Assembly (NCBI GenBank): GCA_913061475.1
Contig: CAJXUN010000008.1
Location: forward strand, 1 to 64,000
Direction of reading: 5' to 3'
Length of the DNA stretch: 64,000 bases
Origin: an uncultured Colwellia sp.
GTDB taxonomy: Bacteria; Pseudomonadota; Gammaproteobacteria; Enterobacterales; Alteromonadaceae
Made by a program: the position numbers and the translations under genes
Notes under the pieces: generated by a model
Database searches by the model: none
What the model saw: the letters and a program-made list of their open reading frames with translations, nothing else
Told to the model about the DNA's origin: nothing
Part shown: positions 46,244 to 57,320 of the stretch, in pieces
Position numbering within the stretch: the stretch's first letter is position 1
Layout of the letters: the number at the start of each line of letters is the position of its first letter

Positions 46244-49084
46244 ATGGCACTTAGGTTTCCGCAAATAAAAGTGCGATTAACACTATTTATGCTACTGCTT
46301 ATTCCATTTCTTACTAAAGCTGATGAACTTATCTATTTTGATATCCCTCAAGACAATGCTAATCAAGCACTGATCGCTTTTGGTCAGCAAAGCAAACAGA
46401 CATTACTTTATTCATTTGAGCTGACAAAATCAGCGAAAAGCACCCCGATTAAAGGCTATTACACCACTGATTTTGCCCTTAAAAAGCTCCTAAGAAGTTC
46501 AGGGCTTAATTTTATCAAAGACAAAGATGATGTTATCGCCATAATCGCTAACGAATCAATGCCCGAGACATTAGCACCTAAACCCATCACACCTAAATAT
46601 AGCAATAAGTTGCCCGCTGAGAACACGCAACTAAGCATCGAAAAAATAGCGATTGTTGGCAGTCGCACCGCTCGACGCTCTATTACTGACTTACCTGTGC
46701 CGGTTGATATTTTACCTTTTGAACAATTAAAGCAGTCTGGTCAAACAAATGTTGGCAATATGTTGCAAGCCATTGCGCCGTCTTTTAATTTTTCAAAGTC
46801 TGCCATTAGTGACGGCAGCGATGTTTTACAACCGGCCACACTACGAGGGCTAGGTCCAGATCAGACTTTAGTGTTAGTTAATGGTAAGCGACGCCACCAT
46901 GCCAGTTTAATACACATTAATAACTCTGTTGGGCGCGGCACAGCCGGTACAGATTTAAATGCGATTCCGCTGGCGGCAATTAAACGTATTGAAATATTAC
47001 GCGACGGTGCAGCAGCTCAATATGGCTCAGACGCTATCGCAGGTGTTATTAACTTAGTATTAAAAGATGATACTTCACAAGATTACGCAGAAGCTTCCTA
47101 TGGCGAACATCGTCAAGGTGACGGTGCTAGCCAACAGTTTGAATTTAATAAAACCTTTAGCTTATTTGAACAAGGTTTCATTAACGCATCTTTTAGTATC
47201 AGTGATCACCAAGCAACCAATCGTTCAGGTCAAGATGGTGCCTGTATTTATCAAGGCTGCATGAGTATAGCGCCCGGAAAGTTCCAAACCTCAAACATTA
47301 ATGAAGTTAATGCAAACCGGCAAACATTTGAAATAGGAAACCCTAAATATCAACAGCAAACAGCCGTGATAAATACCGGTTATTCACTAGCTTCTGGCGA
47401 ATTATACGGTTTTGCTAGTTACTCGAAACGAGACAATACCTCTGCCGCATTTTTCCGCACTGCGCGCGATAACAGCACCAACCCACAGCTACAAGATGGG
47501 CAAGCAACACTGATTGATGGCTATCTACCGAGAATTGCCACTCGCATTAAAGATGCTTCTATTAATATAGGTTATGCCTTCGAGCTAGATAATGGTACAT
47601 CAATTGATGCTTCATTTACTCAGGGTAAAAATTCAATTAATTACTGGACAGAAAACTCCGTTAACGCTTCATATGCTAATTTTTTACGTTACCACGAAGC
47701 ATTATCTGCTAACGACATTCGTAACGCCATTCCACGCGCAGCACATGCCTATGACTTATCTTTATCACTACAAACCTTAAATCTAGATGTGGTAAATGAT
47801 TTAGATTGGGCGACGTTAGCCTTAGGCTTTGAGTTACGACGCGATCACTATCAAGTTAAACCCGGTGAAAAATACAGCTACTTTGATTACGACACCACAG
47901 AAAATCAATCGCTATTTGAGCTTGACTCTATTGCCGGCATTCAAGGATTTCCGGGCATTACACCCGATTCAGCTGTTAACGAACAGCGCTATGTACGGTC
48001 ATTTTACCTAGAATTAGCACAGCAACTCACCTCTGATATATCACTAAGTAGCGCGTTAAGATTTGATGACTATGATGGTTTTGGTTCATCGACAAACATT
48101 AAGCTCGCGGCATACTGGCAAAGCAATGACTGGTTAACTTATCGAGCAGCCTTTAATACCGGCTTTCGCGCGCCTTCCATGCAACAACTCTATTTTAACA
48201 ATACCAGTACGCAATTTTTAGTAAACGATGATGGTCAGCTTATTGGTCAAAAAGTCGCAACATTTAGAAACGACAGTAGTCTCGCTAACCATATAGGAAT
48301 TCCAGAATTACAAGAAGAAACCTCTACCAATGTGAGTGTTGGCGCCGTCGCAAGTTTCAGCAATGACGTAACTATCACACTTGATTATTACCGTATAGAT
48401 ATTGATGATCGAATAGTGCTGAGTAGTGGTCTCTGTTTAGGACAAAATGCCTTACTAGATCAAGCATTAACGACTGAAAATGTCGATAAAGCACAAGTAT
48501 TTTTAAATGGCGTAGACAGTAAAACCCAAGGAATTGACCTTATCACTACCTGGCAATACCCTGTCGTCAATGGTCTATTTGACTTTACCTTAGCGGCTAA
48601 CTTCACCGACACTAAGGTAACAAGGTTATTCACACCTAAGGCAAGTGCTTTAAATAGCTTGCCAGTAGAGCAGGTATTTTCATCGCATGACATTGCGATT
48701 ATTGAATCTTGGCAACCGAAGAATAGAATCAGCTTTAACGTCAATTACCAGCAGCAAAACTGGCGCTTAAAGTTAACCCTCAACCGTTTTGGTCAATACA
48801 GTGTGTTAGATGGTGAAAAACAAACGTATTCAGCAGAGTTACTCACTGATGTCAGAGCTGAATATCAAATGAATGAAGCTACCCTGTTGTACTTTGGCAG
48901 TAATAACCTGTTTGATGTCTATCCAGACAAAAATGTCATAGGTAATTCAAGACAAGGTACTCTTATTGATGACGCTGGCAATAATATTGCTGAAAGTGAT
49001 GGGGTTTTTCAATATTCACGTCGTTCGGCACCATTTGGCTATAATGGTGCCTATTTCTATGCTGGTGTTAGTATTAACTTTTAA
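46244..49084 (+). CDS. TonB-dependent receptor with N-terminal signalling (STN) domain
   Basis: 946 residues from ATG 46244, with AGGA 10 bases upstream; an earlier frame start at 46205 (TTG) would add 13 residues. Signal peptide (about 1-27, ending TKADE), STN domain (about 30-95: YFDIPQDNANQALIAFGQQS), plug domain (about 130-260: ATLRGLGPDQTLVLVNGKRR, LNAIPLAAIKRIEILRDGAA, YGSDAIAGVINLVLK), then the 22-strand barrel ending INF with terminal Phe. The STN domain indicates regulated uptake with the FecR protein upstream, 136 bases away. The ligand is unknown; the plug resembles a large Alteromonadales/Sphingomonad group of nutrient receptors, not classical siderophore ones. Confidence 0.93.
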   Translation: MALRFPQIKVRLTLFMLLLIPFLTKADELIYFDIPQDNANQALIAFGQQSKQTLLYSFELTKSAKSTPIKGYYTTDFALKKLLRSSGLNFIKDKDDVIAIIANESMPETLAPKPITPKYSNKLPAENTQLSIEKIAIVGSRTARRSITDLPVPVDILPFEQLKQSGQTNVGNMLQAIAPSFNFSKSAISDGSDVLQPATLRGLGPDQTLVLVNGKRRHHASLIHINNSVGRGTAGTDLNAIPLAAIKRIEILRDGAAAQYGSDAIAGVINLVLKDDTSQDYAEASYGEHRQGDGASQQFEFNKTFSLFEQGFINASFSISDHQATNRSGQDGACIYQGCMSIAPGKFQTSNINEVNANRQTFEIGNPKYQQQTAVINTGYSLASGELYGFASYSKRDNTSAAFFRTARDNSTNPQLQDGQATLIDGYLPRIATRIKDASINIGYAFELDNGTSIDASFTQGKNSINYWTENSVNASYANFLRYHEALSANDIRNAIPRAAHAYDLSLSLQTLNLDVVNDLDWATLALGFELRRDHYQVKPGEKYSYFDYDTTENQSLFELDSIAGIQGFPGITPDSAVNEQRYVRSFYLELAQQLTSDISLSSALRFDDYDGFGSSTNIKLAAYWQSNDWLTYRAAFNTGFRAPSMQQLYFNNTSTQFLVNDDGQLIGQKVATFRNDSSLANHIGIPELQEETSTNVSVGAVASFSNDVTITLDYYRIDIDDRIVLSSGLCLGQNALLDQALTTENVDKAQVFLNGVDSKTQGIDLITTWQYPVVNGLFDFTLAANFTDTKVTRLFTPKASALNSLPVEQVFSSHDIAIIESWQPKNRISFNVNYQQQNWRLKLTLNRFGQYSVLDGEKQTYSAELLTDVRAEYQMNEATLLYFGSNNLFDVYPDKNVIGNSRQGTLIDDAGNNIAESDGVFQYSRRSAPFGYNGAYFYAGVSINF

Positions 49085-49113
49085 TTACCATCTGACAGCC
49101 CTTAATAAACAAT

Positions 49114-49887
49114 TTAGGCCTCTTTACGAGTAAACACCCAATCGTTGCCTTGGCTTAATTCACTTGAGTATTGGTAACCTGCAACGTCAAACGCTTTTAG
49201 CTTTTCCACATCACTAATTTTATTTTCAATAATATAACGTGCCATTAAGCCACGGGCTTTTTTCGCATAAAAACTGATCATCTTAAATTGACCATTTTTC
49301 CAATCTTTAAATGCTGGGGTTATTATCTCAGCTTTGAGTACTTTTTTATTTACTGACTTAAAGTACTCATTAGACGCAAGATTAATCAAGATATCGTCAC
49401 CTTGAGCGGCCAACGCGGCATTTAAATGCTCTGTGATAATATCGCCCCAAAATTGATATAAATTACTACCACGATCATTGTCTAGTTTTTTACCCATTTC
49501 AAGGCGGTATGCTTGCATTAAATCAAGTGGTTTTAATAAGCCATATAAACCGGATAAAATGCGCATATGCTGCTGCGCAAACGTAAAGTCACCTTCACTA
49601 AATGTTTGGGCATCTAGCCCTGAATAAACATCACCATTAAAGGCTAATACGGCTTGCCGAGCATTTTTTGGTGTAAAAGGTGTGGTCCACTCGCCAAAGC
49701 GTGCCGCATTTAAGCCGGCTAATTTATCGCTTATTGACATTAATGAACTAATATCAGCAGGGGTCAGTGTTTTGCACTTTTTCATCAATACCTTACTATG
49801 CGCTAACAATTCTGGTTGAGAAAATTGTTCAGTAGCGACAGGAGATTCATAGTCTAGATTTTTAGCAGGAGAAACTACAAGCAACAT
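49114..49887 (-). CDS. yaaA: Peroxide stress protein YaaA
   Basis: 257 residues, single DUF328 domain. Characteristic parts: [15 protein letters not shown] at the N terminus, [26 protein letters not shown], and [15 protein letters not shown]. In E. coli YaaA lowers free iron under peroxide stress and binds DNA. Convergent with the TonB receptor gene. Confidence 0.94.
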   Translation of the reverse strand: MLLVVSPAKNLDYESPVATEQFSQPELLAHSKVLMKKCKTLTPADISSLMSISDKLAGLNAARFGEWTTPFTPKNARQAVLAFNGDVYSGLDAQTFSEGDFTFAQQHMRILSGLYGLLKPLDLMQAYRLEMGKKLDNDRGSNLYQFWGDIITEHLNAALAAQGDDILINLASNEYFKSVNKKVLKAEIITPAFKDWKNGQFKMISFYAKKARGLMARYIIENKISDVEKLKAFDVAGYQYSSELSQGNDWVFTRKEA

Positions 49888-50240
49888 TATTTATTTACTC
49901 TACATTTTGAAATTTTTGCCACTATAACACAGGAAAAAAACAATATAACATTCATTATATTAAGTTTGCTTTTGTTGCCTGTAGCCACGTAATCCACTTG
50001 CTTAACTTTCCTTAGTCAAAAAGTCATCAACACATGCGCCTACACAACGCACAATAGCGTTTTTATCTAAGTTATTTCAGTATCGCACTTGCTAATTTAT
50101 GAAAATTTGATACAAATACAGGTGAATAAGACAGATACCTAGCAATTTCAACCTATGTTGCTCGAAAAACGTTGTAATATTTCACCAGAGTTTACTAATA
50201 CATTCATCTGATTCCAATTATTAATATCAAGGGACATGTT
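49888..50240. other. Divergent intergenic region yaaA / tal
   Basis: About 350 bases expected to hold both promoters; no distinct motif or open frame was recognised. In E. coli yaaA and talB are also near neighbours. Confidence 0.5.
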
Positions 50241-51194
50241 ATGACCGATCAACTTTCTCAATTAAAAAAAATGACCACTGTTGTTGCCGATACCGGCGAT
50301 ATCGAAGCTATTGCTAAGTTTCAGCCACAAGACGCCACAACCAATCCGTCTCTGTTATTAAAAGCGGCTGCTTTACCTAGTTATCAACAATTATTAGCTA
50401 CAGCTGTCGAGTGGGCTAAAACTCAATCTAACGATGCTACACAGCAAGTTATTGATGCCGCAGACAAACTTTCGGTATTAATTGGTTTAGAAATTTTAAA
50501 AATAGTACCGGGTAGAATATCAACAGAAGTTGATGCGCGTTTATCGTTTGATACCCAAGCATCAATTACTAAAGCTCACAAGCTTATTGCCATGTATAAC
50601 GAAGCAGGCATTAGTAATGACCGTATATTAATAAAAATTGCTTCGACATGGGAAGGCATAAAAGCTGCCGAGCAATTAGAACGCGAAGGTATTAATTGTA
50701 ACCTAACCTTGCTATTTAACTTTGCCCAAGCCCAAGCCTGTGCTGAAGCTAATATTTACCTCATCTCACCTTTTGTTGGTCGCATTTTAGACTGGTACAA
50801 AAAAGATACTGGGCGCACTGAATATCCGGCAAGCGAAGACCCTGGCGTGGTGTCGGTGACCAGTATCTATAACTATTACAAAGCTAAAGGTCATAAAACC
50901 GTAGTTATGGGTGCAAGCTTTCGAAATATTGACGAAATACTTGAATTGGCAGGTTGTGATCGCTTGACGATTAGCCCTAACTTGATGGACGAATTAGCAA
51001 ATTCAACTGCAACGGTCAGCCAAAAATTATTCAGTGAACAAGCGCCATTAGCAAACGAAGAGCCTCTTAATGAAGCTCAATTTAGATGGCAAATGAATCA
51101 AGACGCCATGGCAACAGAAAAACTAGCGGAAGGTATTCGAAATTTCACCATTGACCAAGTAAAACTTGAGCAACAATTAACGGCATTACTTTAA
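50241..51194 (+). CDS. tal: Transaldolase
   Basis: 317 residues, TalB type. Signature [11 protein letters not shown] near residue 31, the catalytic Schiff-base Lys in [13 protein letters not shown] (about residue 132), and [13 protein letters not shown] with phosphate-binding Arg. Non-oxidative pentose phosphate pathway enzyme. Ribosome binding site AAGGGA lies before the ATG. Confidence 0.97.
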   Translation: MTDQLSQLKKMTTVVADTGDIEAIAKFQPQDATTNPSLLLKAAALPSYQQLLATAVEWAKTQSNDATQQVIDAADKLSVLIGLEILKIVPGRISTEVDARLSFDTQASITKAHKLIAMYNEAGISNDRILIKIASTWEGIKAAEQLEREGINCNLTLLFNFAQAQACAEANIYLISPFVGRILDWYKKDTGRTEYPASEDPGVVSVTSIYNYYKAKGHKTVVMGASFRNIDEILELAGCDRLTISPNLMDELANSTATVSQKLFSEQAPLANEEPLNEAQFRWQMNQDAMATEKLAEGIRNFTIDQVKLEQQLTALL

Positions 51195-51308
51195 TATTAC
51201 AATCGCGTTGAAATTTATCATTTTGTAACAAAAGTGCAAAATAATGTTTCTCTTCTACCCCTATCTGTGATATTAAAAAGACGCAGTTGTAGAATAAAGG
51301 AGCATACC

Positions 51309-51482
51309 ATGGAAAAACTTCAACAAGTATTGGACTCTTTAGGAACACAACCTAAATCAAGTTCAAGTAATAATAAAAAAAGAAAGTGGCGTGAAATTGA
51401 ACAACTGAAAGAAAAGTTTCAGCTGGAAAAAGAATTAAAAGGTTTTGACGATTCTTTAGACTATATGTTGAAAGATTTTTAA
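51309..51482 (+). CDS. Small DUF3545-type protein
   Basis: 57 residues from ATG 51309, with AAAGGAG 8 bases upstream; this start is preferred to one at 51234. The core KKRKWREIEQLKEKFQLEKE is highly charged and helical, matching the DUF3545 family of small gammaproteobacterial proteins of unknown function. Followed by a strong terminator. Confidence 0.8.
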   Translation: MEKLQQVLDSLGTQPKSSSSNNKKRKWREIEQLKEKFQLEKELKGFDDSLDYMLKDF

Positions 51483-51508
51483 CTAAAAAAAATGCTAAGA
51501 AACATCAT

Positions 51509-51538
51509 TAAAAACCCGGATATTTCCGGGTTTTTTAT
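51509..51538 (+). terminator. Terminator after the DUF3545-type gene
   Basis: AAAACCCGGA-TATT-TCCGGGTTTT plus further T residues: a perfect GC-rich stem with T-run, 30 bases after the stop. Confidence 0.93.
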
Positions 51539-51560
51539 TGCTTTTTATTCGGGAAACTAA

Positions 51561-52076
51561 ATGAAAAATAACGTCATCGGCTTAGGTAATAGTGACGCTC
51601 ATCTGATTTTTTATACCAAAAATCGTCCACCATTGAGTATCTATCAAGACTTAAGCTGCGTTAAACCTATGGTAAACAATGAAATCACTCATATTTGCCA
51701 TGAAACGGGTAATCATTGGCGAAAAATTTTTAATGTTTACGCAAAATTACTCTTTGAATTAGCACCAAAGGGCTTCTCTTCTTGGCAGCAATTAAGAGAC
51801 AACTCGCTTTTACAAGCAACCAGTGGCCATTGCTTACTTTTTTCACCTCCTAATTTATCGACAGATAAATCAGGTCGAAAGCTACACATCATTTTAGGTA
51901 AGAGTTATGCAGAACAATTAGGCTTTTCTCAACATTGTACTTGGCTAAGTAAAGACTTTGCTATTAATAGTGAGCTAGGTGTAATTATTTGCCCTTATTT
52001 TGATTATCGACAATTATCAAACATAAAAATCACTCAACTCGTGGGCCTTATAAAGCAACACAACACTGGTAAATAA
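51561..52076 (+). CDS. Uncharacterised protein, possibly DUF6942 family
   Basis: 171 residues, soluble, no signal peptide. Distinctive parts are ARPPLSIY-like NRPPLSIYQDL near the N terminus, ETGNHWRKIFNVYAKLLFEL, GHCLLFSPPNL and GKSYAEQLGF. The pattern recalls a small family in Alteromonadales and Vibrionales, but I am not certain of the family name. Function unknown. It lies behind a terminator, so it needs its own promoter in the short gap. Confidence 0.75.
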   Translation: MKNNVIGLGNSDAHLIFYTKNRPPLSIYQDLSCVKPMVNNEITHICHETGNHWRKIFNVYAKLLFELAPKGFSSWQQLRDNSLLQATSGHCLLFSPPNLSTDKSGRKLHIILGKSYAEQLGFSQHCTWLSKDFAINSELGVIICPYFDYRQLSNIKITQLVGLIKQHNTGK

Positions 52077-52152
52077 ACGATATTCAATTGATGAATTCTC
52101 GCCCCTCATTAACAGGTGGAATAAAAATATCACCTAAGTCATCAAATGAACC

Positions 52153-52932
52153 TTACACTAGAGTTGACCAGCTTTTGCAAAAAATATCGCTTATTAAATG
52201 CTCTGGATACTCTCTATTAGGATTGACGGAGGGCTTTGCCAAATAAAAACCTTGAGCATATTTCATCCCCAAGGTTTGTAAAAAATCGAATTCCTGACGA
52301 CACTCTATGCCTTCGACAACAACCTCCGTTTCTGCTGCGCTAGCTAAATCAAATATTGCTTTTAAAAACTTTTGCTTAAAACTATCTTGATGACAATTTT
52401 CTACAAAGTAGCGATCGACCTTCACAATATGGGGTAGCAGTTGACTCCACAATTTCAATCCTGAATAACCGGCACCTAGATCATCAATGGCGACATTAAA
52501 ACCAAACTGTCGATATCTTGCTAATGCATCCCGCAAGGTGAAGTTATTAGGAAAAGGATATTTCTCACTTAACTCAATGACAATTTGCTGACAACTTAAC
52601 CCAGCCTGCTCAACAAACTTAACGGTTTCTCCCTGAGGATGATTTTTGTTCAGTAAAACTAACGGGCTAATATTAAGAAATAGTTTTCCTTGTAACTTCA
52701 ACTGTGCAAAACGTTTTATCGCTTTATCACGACACAATATTTCTAGCTCAGACAGTAATTCTGCTTCCATAGCATGCTCAAAAAGCACATCAGGTGAATA
52801 TAAGGCGCTGCCTACTGGACCTCTAGTCAAGGCTTCATAGCCAACAACACTCTGCTCCTCAATATTGAATATTGCTTGGAAAACAGTACTAATTTTTTTA
52901 TTTTTAATAACGTCATTTATATTAATTGCCAC
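52153..52932 (-). CDS. EAL-domain protein (probable c-di-GMP phosphodiesterase)
   Basis: 259 residues, a stand-alone EAL domain without sensor. Key motifs: YEALTRG (EAL with following Arg), LFLNISP, VIELSEK, AIDDLGAGYSG, IVKVDRYFV, VVEGIE and AQGFYLAKP. All metal-binding acidic residues expected for catalysis seem present, so it is probably active, hydrolysing c-di-GMP. The start is a GTG at 52932 with a near-perfect AGGAGG 5 bases upstream, which decides the start. Confidence 0.9.
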   Translation of the reverse strand: MAININDVIKNKKISTVFQAIFNIEEQSVVGYEALTRGPVGSALYSPDVLFEHAMEAELLSELEILCRDKAIKRFAQLKLQGKLFLNISPLVLLNKNHPQGETVKFVEQAGLSCQQIVIELSEKYPFPNNFTLRDALARYRQFGFNVAIDDLGAGYSGLKLWSQLLPHIVKVDRYFVENCHQDSFKQKFLKAIFDLASAAETEVVVEGIECRQEFDFLQTLGMKYAQGFYLAKPSVNPNREYPEHLISDIFCKSWSTLV

Positions 52933-53562
52933 GTAACCCTCCTAATTAACGAGAATTCTAGGCAAGTTTTATAACAGATTTATGACAACTTAAGCATTTT
53001 ACAAAAAAAGCGTACTTTAGCGTAATAAGTTCACTAGCTGGGTAGAAATTACGCCAAAATAAAGCGGAAAATTAAACAAGGGCCCCTGGTGCGAAAAACA
53101 TAGATGAACACCAAACAGGGAAATTATCTATTGCTTCAATCGTAAGAATGAAAAACTAACATTTTTTCAATTTCCTAAGCCAAATAACGAGCCTGTAGAA
53201 TAACTCGTTTATTATGAATGCCCTCTGAAAATTAGGGTGAAAAATACATTACTTATATCGAATAAATCGTCTGCAGAGTGATACCGAAACACAGAAATTT
53301 AGTGATTTTTGCTAAATCAGTAATTATACAACCTCAGCGCCCGATTAAACGCTAGATCTTACGTTTATATTTATAAAATAATAGACCAGCAATAAAGAAA
53401 TGGTGATAACGCTTAAAACGTCATTGATATAAATAAAACAATGCTTAGGTAGTATTGCACTTAAACATTGAGCACTCATGAGCCGTAGTTTAGGTTATTT
53501 AAACTCTGCTATTAAAATAAATAGGAAATGGCCTGATCAGAAAGTCACTGTTAGGTTAAAAT
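52933..53562. other. Intergenic region between EAL gene and parC terminator
   Basis: About 630 bases without a recognisable gene. Contains the EAL gene's promoter region. An inverted repeat (AACGAG ... CTCGTT, about 53186-53212) could be a weak terminator for an unknown short transcript; nothing else supports one. Confidence 0.45.
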
Positions 53563-53592
53563 AAAACCCTAATGCATTAACATTAGGGTTTT
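53563..53592 (-). terminator. Terminator of parC
   Basis: AAAACCCTAATG pairs perfectly with CATTAGGGTTTT across a 6-base loop; on the minus strand the stem ends in a T-run. It is about 40 bases after the parC stop. Confidence 0.88.
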
Positions 53593-53631
53593 GCTCATAC
53601 CGGTATGAAAATCAGGCTTTAAGCCTTAAAA

Positions 53632-55920
53632 TTAGCTCTCTGGGGCTTCAGGTTCAATATCCTGTGATGGCTGCTCAATAACAACATGGTCTACCCGTTG
53701 CAAACCTCTAGGTAGCTTATTACCTCGGCGACCACGTTCACCTTTATAATGTTCTATATCGCTTGCTTTTAGGGTTAACTTACGTTTACCTGCATGTAAG
53801 GTGACTGCACTGTCTGGCGGTAGAACCTCGAGTAAAGTTACATACTCTTCACGCGACTTTGCTTTCGCTGATGGAATATTAATTATTTTATTACCTTTAC
53901 CTTTACTCAAAACAGGTAAGTCTTTAATTGGAAACACCAGCATACGTCCTTCCGACGTAATCGACAGCACCAACTCAGTGTCTAAACTTGTAATAACTTT
54001 AGGTGTCATCACTTTAGCGGCGGCAGATAAACTCAATAGCGCCTTGCCATTTTTATTACGGCTGACCATATCACTGAAGCTAGCAACAAAGCCGTAACCC
54101 GCATCGCTACTAAGTAAATAGCGACTATCATCTTCGGCCATCAGTACTTTTTCGAAATTCTCACCGCTGGCCAAATTAAATCGACCGGTTAACGGCTCGC
54201 CTTGGCTACGCGCGGTAGGTAAACTATGGGCGTCAGTAGCATACGCTCGACCCGCAGAGTCGATAAACACCACAGGGCGATTACTGCGCCCTTTAGCGGC
54301 ACATAGATATTCATCTCCTGACTTGTAGCTTAATGCTTTAGCATCAATATCATGGCCTTTGGCACATCGTGCCCAACCTTTCTCAGAAACCACTACAGTT
54401 ACAGCTTCACTTGGCATAAGATCTTTTTCAGATAACGCTTTAGCTTCACTACGCTCAACAATGACCGAACGACGATCATCACCGTACTTTTCAGCAGCCT
54501 CGAGGATTTCCTTCTTCATTAAAGTATTCATACGAGCTTTTGAGCTAAGCGTTTTTTCTAAATATTCTCGTTCTGTATTTAGCTCAGCTTGCTCAGCTCT
54601 GATTTTAATTTCTTCAAGCTTAGCAAGTTGACGAAGCTTAATTTCTAAAATTGATTCAGCTTGACGTTCAGACAATTCAAAACGCGACATTAATTCGGCT
54701 TTTGGATTGTCATAACTTCTGATGATATCAATGACTTCATCAATATTAAGGTACGCTATCAGCAAGCCATCTAAAATATGTAACCGTGCCAATACTTTAT
54801 CTAATCTGTGCTGCAAGCGACGACGAATCGTTTCGCGTCGGTATTCTATCCACTCACTTAAAATGGTTCTAATATCTTTGACTGCAGGTTTGTTATTTAA
54901 CCCAATCATGTTGAGGTTAACACGAAAGTTTTTCTCTAAATCTGTGGTAGCAAACAAGTGCTGCATTAACTGTTCAATGTCAACTCGATTAGAGCGCGGC
55001 ACAACCACTAAGCGGATCGGATTTTCATGATCTGACTCATCACGTAAATCAACTACCATCGGCAGTTTTTTAGCCTGCATTTGATTAGCAATTTGTTCTA
55101 ATATTTTTCCGCCAGACGCCTGATGTGGTAATGCAGTAATAACCACTTCACCATGTAACTGCTCATAAACCGCGCGCATTTTAATACTGCCACGACCGGT
55201 TTGATAAATTTTTTCTATATCAGCTTTTGGGGTAATAATTTCGGCATCAGTCGGATAATCTGGACCTTTAATAATATTGAGTAAATCAGCCAATTCAGCC
55301 TTAGGTTGCTCAATAAGATGAACACAGGCACTCGCCACCTCCCTAGTATTGTGAGGAGGAATATCTGTTGCCATACCAACAGCAATACCAGTAATACCGT
55401 TCAGTAATATATGCGGTAAACGCGCTGGTAAGGTTTTCGGCTCTTTCATGGTGCCATCAAAATTTGGCGTCCAATCAACCGTGCCTTGCCCTAACTCTGC
55501 TAATAAAACTTCACTAAAACGTGATAAGCGCGCTTCGGTGTACCGCATTGCTGCGAAAGACTTAGGATCATCTGGCGCACCCCAGTTACCTTGGCCATCG
55601 ACTAATGGATAACGATAAGAAAACGGCTGTGCCATTAATACCATAGCTTCGTAACAAGCTGAGTCACCATGTGGGTGAAACTTACCTAACACATCACCGA
55701 CAGTACGAGCTGATTTTTTATATTTAGCTAATGCCGATAAACCCAACTCTGACATCGCATAAATGATACGACGTTGCACTGGTTTTAAGCCATCACCAAT
55801 ATGCGGTAAGGCTCGATCCATAATGACATACATCGAGTAATTTAAATAAGCTTCTTCAGTAAACTGTCTTAAAGGGCGCTGCTCAATACCGTCTAAACTA
55901 AAGTCGATTGCATCTGACAT
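53632..55920 (-). CDS. parC: DNA topoisomerase IV subunit A
   Basis: 762 residues. Breakage-reunion domain with catalytic Tyr in [10 protein letters not shown] (about residue 123), the quinolone-resistance region [13 protein letters not shown] (Ser at position equivalent to E. coli 80), and the C-terminal beta-pinwheel domain. It decatenates chromosomes with ParE, encoded upstream at 59884-61773 on the same strand; the two are separated by three unrelated genes. Confidence 0.97.
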   Translation of the reverse strand: MSDAIDFSLDGIEQRPLRQFTEEAYLNYSMYVIMDRALPHIGDGLKPVQRRIIYAMSELGLSALAKYKKSARTVGDVLGKFHPHGDSACYEAMVLMAQPFSYRYPLVDGQGNWGAPDDPKSFAAMRYTEARLSRFSEVLLAELGQGTVDWTPNFDGTMKEPKTLPARLPHILLNGITGIAVGMATDIPPHNTREVASACVHLIEQPKAELADLLNIIKGPDYPTDAEIITPKADIEKIYQTGRGSIKMRAVYEQLHGEVVITALPHQASGGKILEQIANQMQAKKLPMVVDLRDESDHENPIRLVVVPRSNRVDIEQLMQHLFATTDLEKNFRVNLNMIGLNNKPAVKDIRTILSEWIEYRRETIRRRLQHRLDKVLARLHILDGLLIAYLNIDEVIDIIRSYDNPKAELMSRFELSERQAESILEIKLRQLAKLEEIKIRAEQAELNTEREYLEKTLSSKARMNTLMKKEILEAAEKYGDDRRSVIVERSEAKALSEKDLMPSEAVTVVVSEKGWARCAKGHDIDAKALSYKSGDEYLCAAKGRSNRPVVFIDSAGRAYATDAHSLPTARSQGEPLTGRFNLASGENFEKVLMAEDDSRYLLSSDAGYGFVASFSDMVSRNKNGKALLSLSAAAKVMTPKVITSLDTELVLSITSEGRMLVFPIKDLPVLSKGKGNKIINIPSAKAKSREEYVTLLEVLPPDSAVTLHAGKRKLTLKASDIEHYKGERGRRGNKLPRGLQRVDHVVIEQPSQDIEPEAPES

Positions 55921-56063
55921 GAAAATATTTTCCTAAAAAAGCTCGATTAATGGCGAGTTATTAAACGAAACTTTTAATATTATTGTTCTAGGGTTAGCTT
56001 AGCTGATTATGTCTGTGGAAAGAACACTTTTAGACGAGAAATATCATGAAATGGTAATAAAGT

Positions 56064-57320
56064 TTAATTTTCATTTAGTTCTATACAGTAGCTACATACT
56101 TGGTTGCAGCCATTGGCTTTTGCTTGGTACATAGCCATATCCGCTGCGTGTAACAAACCATCAAAACTTTCTCTAACATCTCTAATACTTGCTAAACCTA
56201 TACTAACGGTTATTTGAATATTATTATCTATATTTTCATTGCTACTTTCTTGAATTTTTTCCCGCATACGTTCTGCAATTGCTCGAGCTTGCTCGATAGT
56301 AGCGTCAGGTAAAATTGCAGCAAATTCCTCGCCACCAATACGAGCAAGAAAATCACGAGAACGCATGGTTTCGTTTGCTAAAGCTGCAACATTGCATAGG
56401 GTTTTATCGCCAACATCATGACCAAAACTATCATTTATCTTTTTAAAATGATCAATATCAAGCATTAAAACACTTAGCTCTCGGTCCTCCAACAACGCTT
56501 GTTCCATATAAGCATAACCATTATCAAAGAATGAACGACGATTGGGCAATAATGTTAAACTGTCTGTTTTTGCCAGTAAGGTTAAGGCACGGCGAATTTT
56601 AAATTGTCGCAGCAGGAGTAAAAATAAAATCACCGCAGCGACAATAAAAATAGCTATATTACGATTTTGTTGTTTTCGTTCGGATTCAGCGCGTGAAAGT
56701 GCCAAATATTTTATTTGGCTATTTTGTCTAAGCAACTCATTTTCTTCATGCTTTCTCTCAATATCATACTTTTCATTTAAACGTTTAACCCGCAGCGATT
56801 TTTGTTGCTTCAAATACGCAAAGTATTTTTTAATGTATATTTTTTTGCTATCAAATGCTTTTTTATCAGCACCTTGCCTTTCATAAATACTCGCCAGCAT
56901 TAAATAAGCACGAGCAAATAGCGGACTGTTGGATTGTCTTTTAGCCAGAGATGGCTCAAGTTTTATAGCTTGATTAAGCCAATTAACCACCTTGTGCTCT
57001 TGCCCTTCAATATTGGCGATATTGGCACGAATCAGATGGAGGATGTACAGCTCAGCTTGATTTAACGTCAAGTCTAATTCTTGAAACTTCAGTACTTTAG
57101 CTTGGGCCGACACTCGATCATGTTCACTCAAGGTTTTAAGCGACAATATTTCGACATTGATCGGCAAAATTTCCTTCACGTCTTGCTGAGTCGAATATAG
57201 CCCATCGACCGCCTTAAACACCGGTTGTTGACCTAAAGTGTCATCTGCACGGGCACTTATAGGCATAACGAGCAAAAACCAACATGCGACGATAAGGTTA
57301 AGCGCTGAGCTTTTATTCAT
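56064..57320 (-). CDS. Diguanylate cyclase with periplasmic helical sensor region
   Basis: 418 residues. Signal peptide (about 1-25), a helical periplasmic region with TPR-like character (about 60-215), a membrane helix (about 222-240), then a GGDEF domain with IARIGGEEF near residue 328. The inhibitory site RSRD lies five residues before GGEEF, so product inhibition is likely. It makes c-di-GMP. The start overlaps the end of the upstream paralogue by 8 bases. Confidence 0.92.
   Translation of the reverse strand: MNKSSALNLIVACWFLLVMPISARADDTLGQQPVFKAVDGLYSTQQDVKEILPINVEILSLKTLSEHDRVSAQAKVLKFQELDLTLNQAELYILHLIRANIANIEGQEHKVVNWLNQAIKLEPSLAKRQSNSPLFARAYLMLASIYERQGADKKAFDSKKIYIKKYFAYLKQQKSLRVKRLNEKYDIERKHEENELLRQNSQIKYLALSRAESERKQQNRNIAIFIVAAVILFLLLLRQFKIRRALTLLAKTDSLTLLPNRRSFFDNGYAYMEQALLEDRELSVLMLDIDHFKKINDSFGHDVGDKTLCNVAALANETMRSRDFLARIGGEEFAAILPDATIEQARAIAERMREKIQESSNENIDNNIQITVSIGLASIRDVRESFDGLLHAADMAMYQAKANGCNQVCSYCIELNEN

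Noticed and set aside
53186-53212. Small RNA gene ending at an inverted repeat
   Set aside because: Only a 6-bp stem and no promoter; insufficient support.
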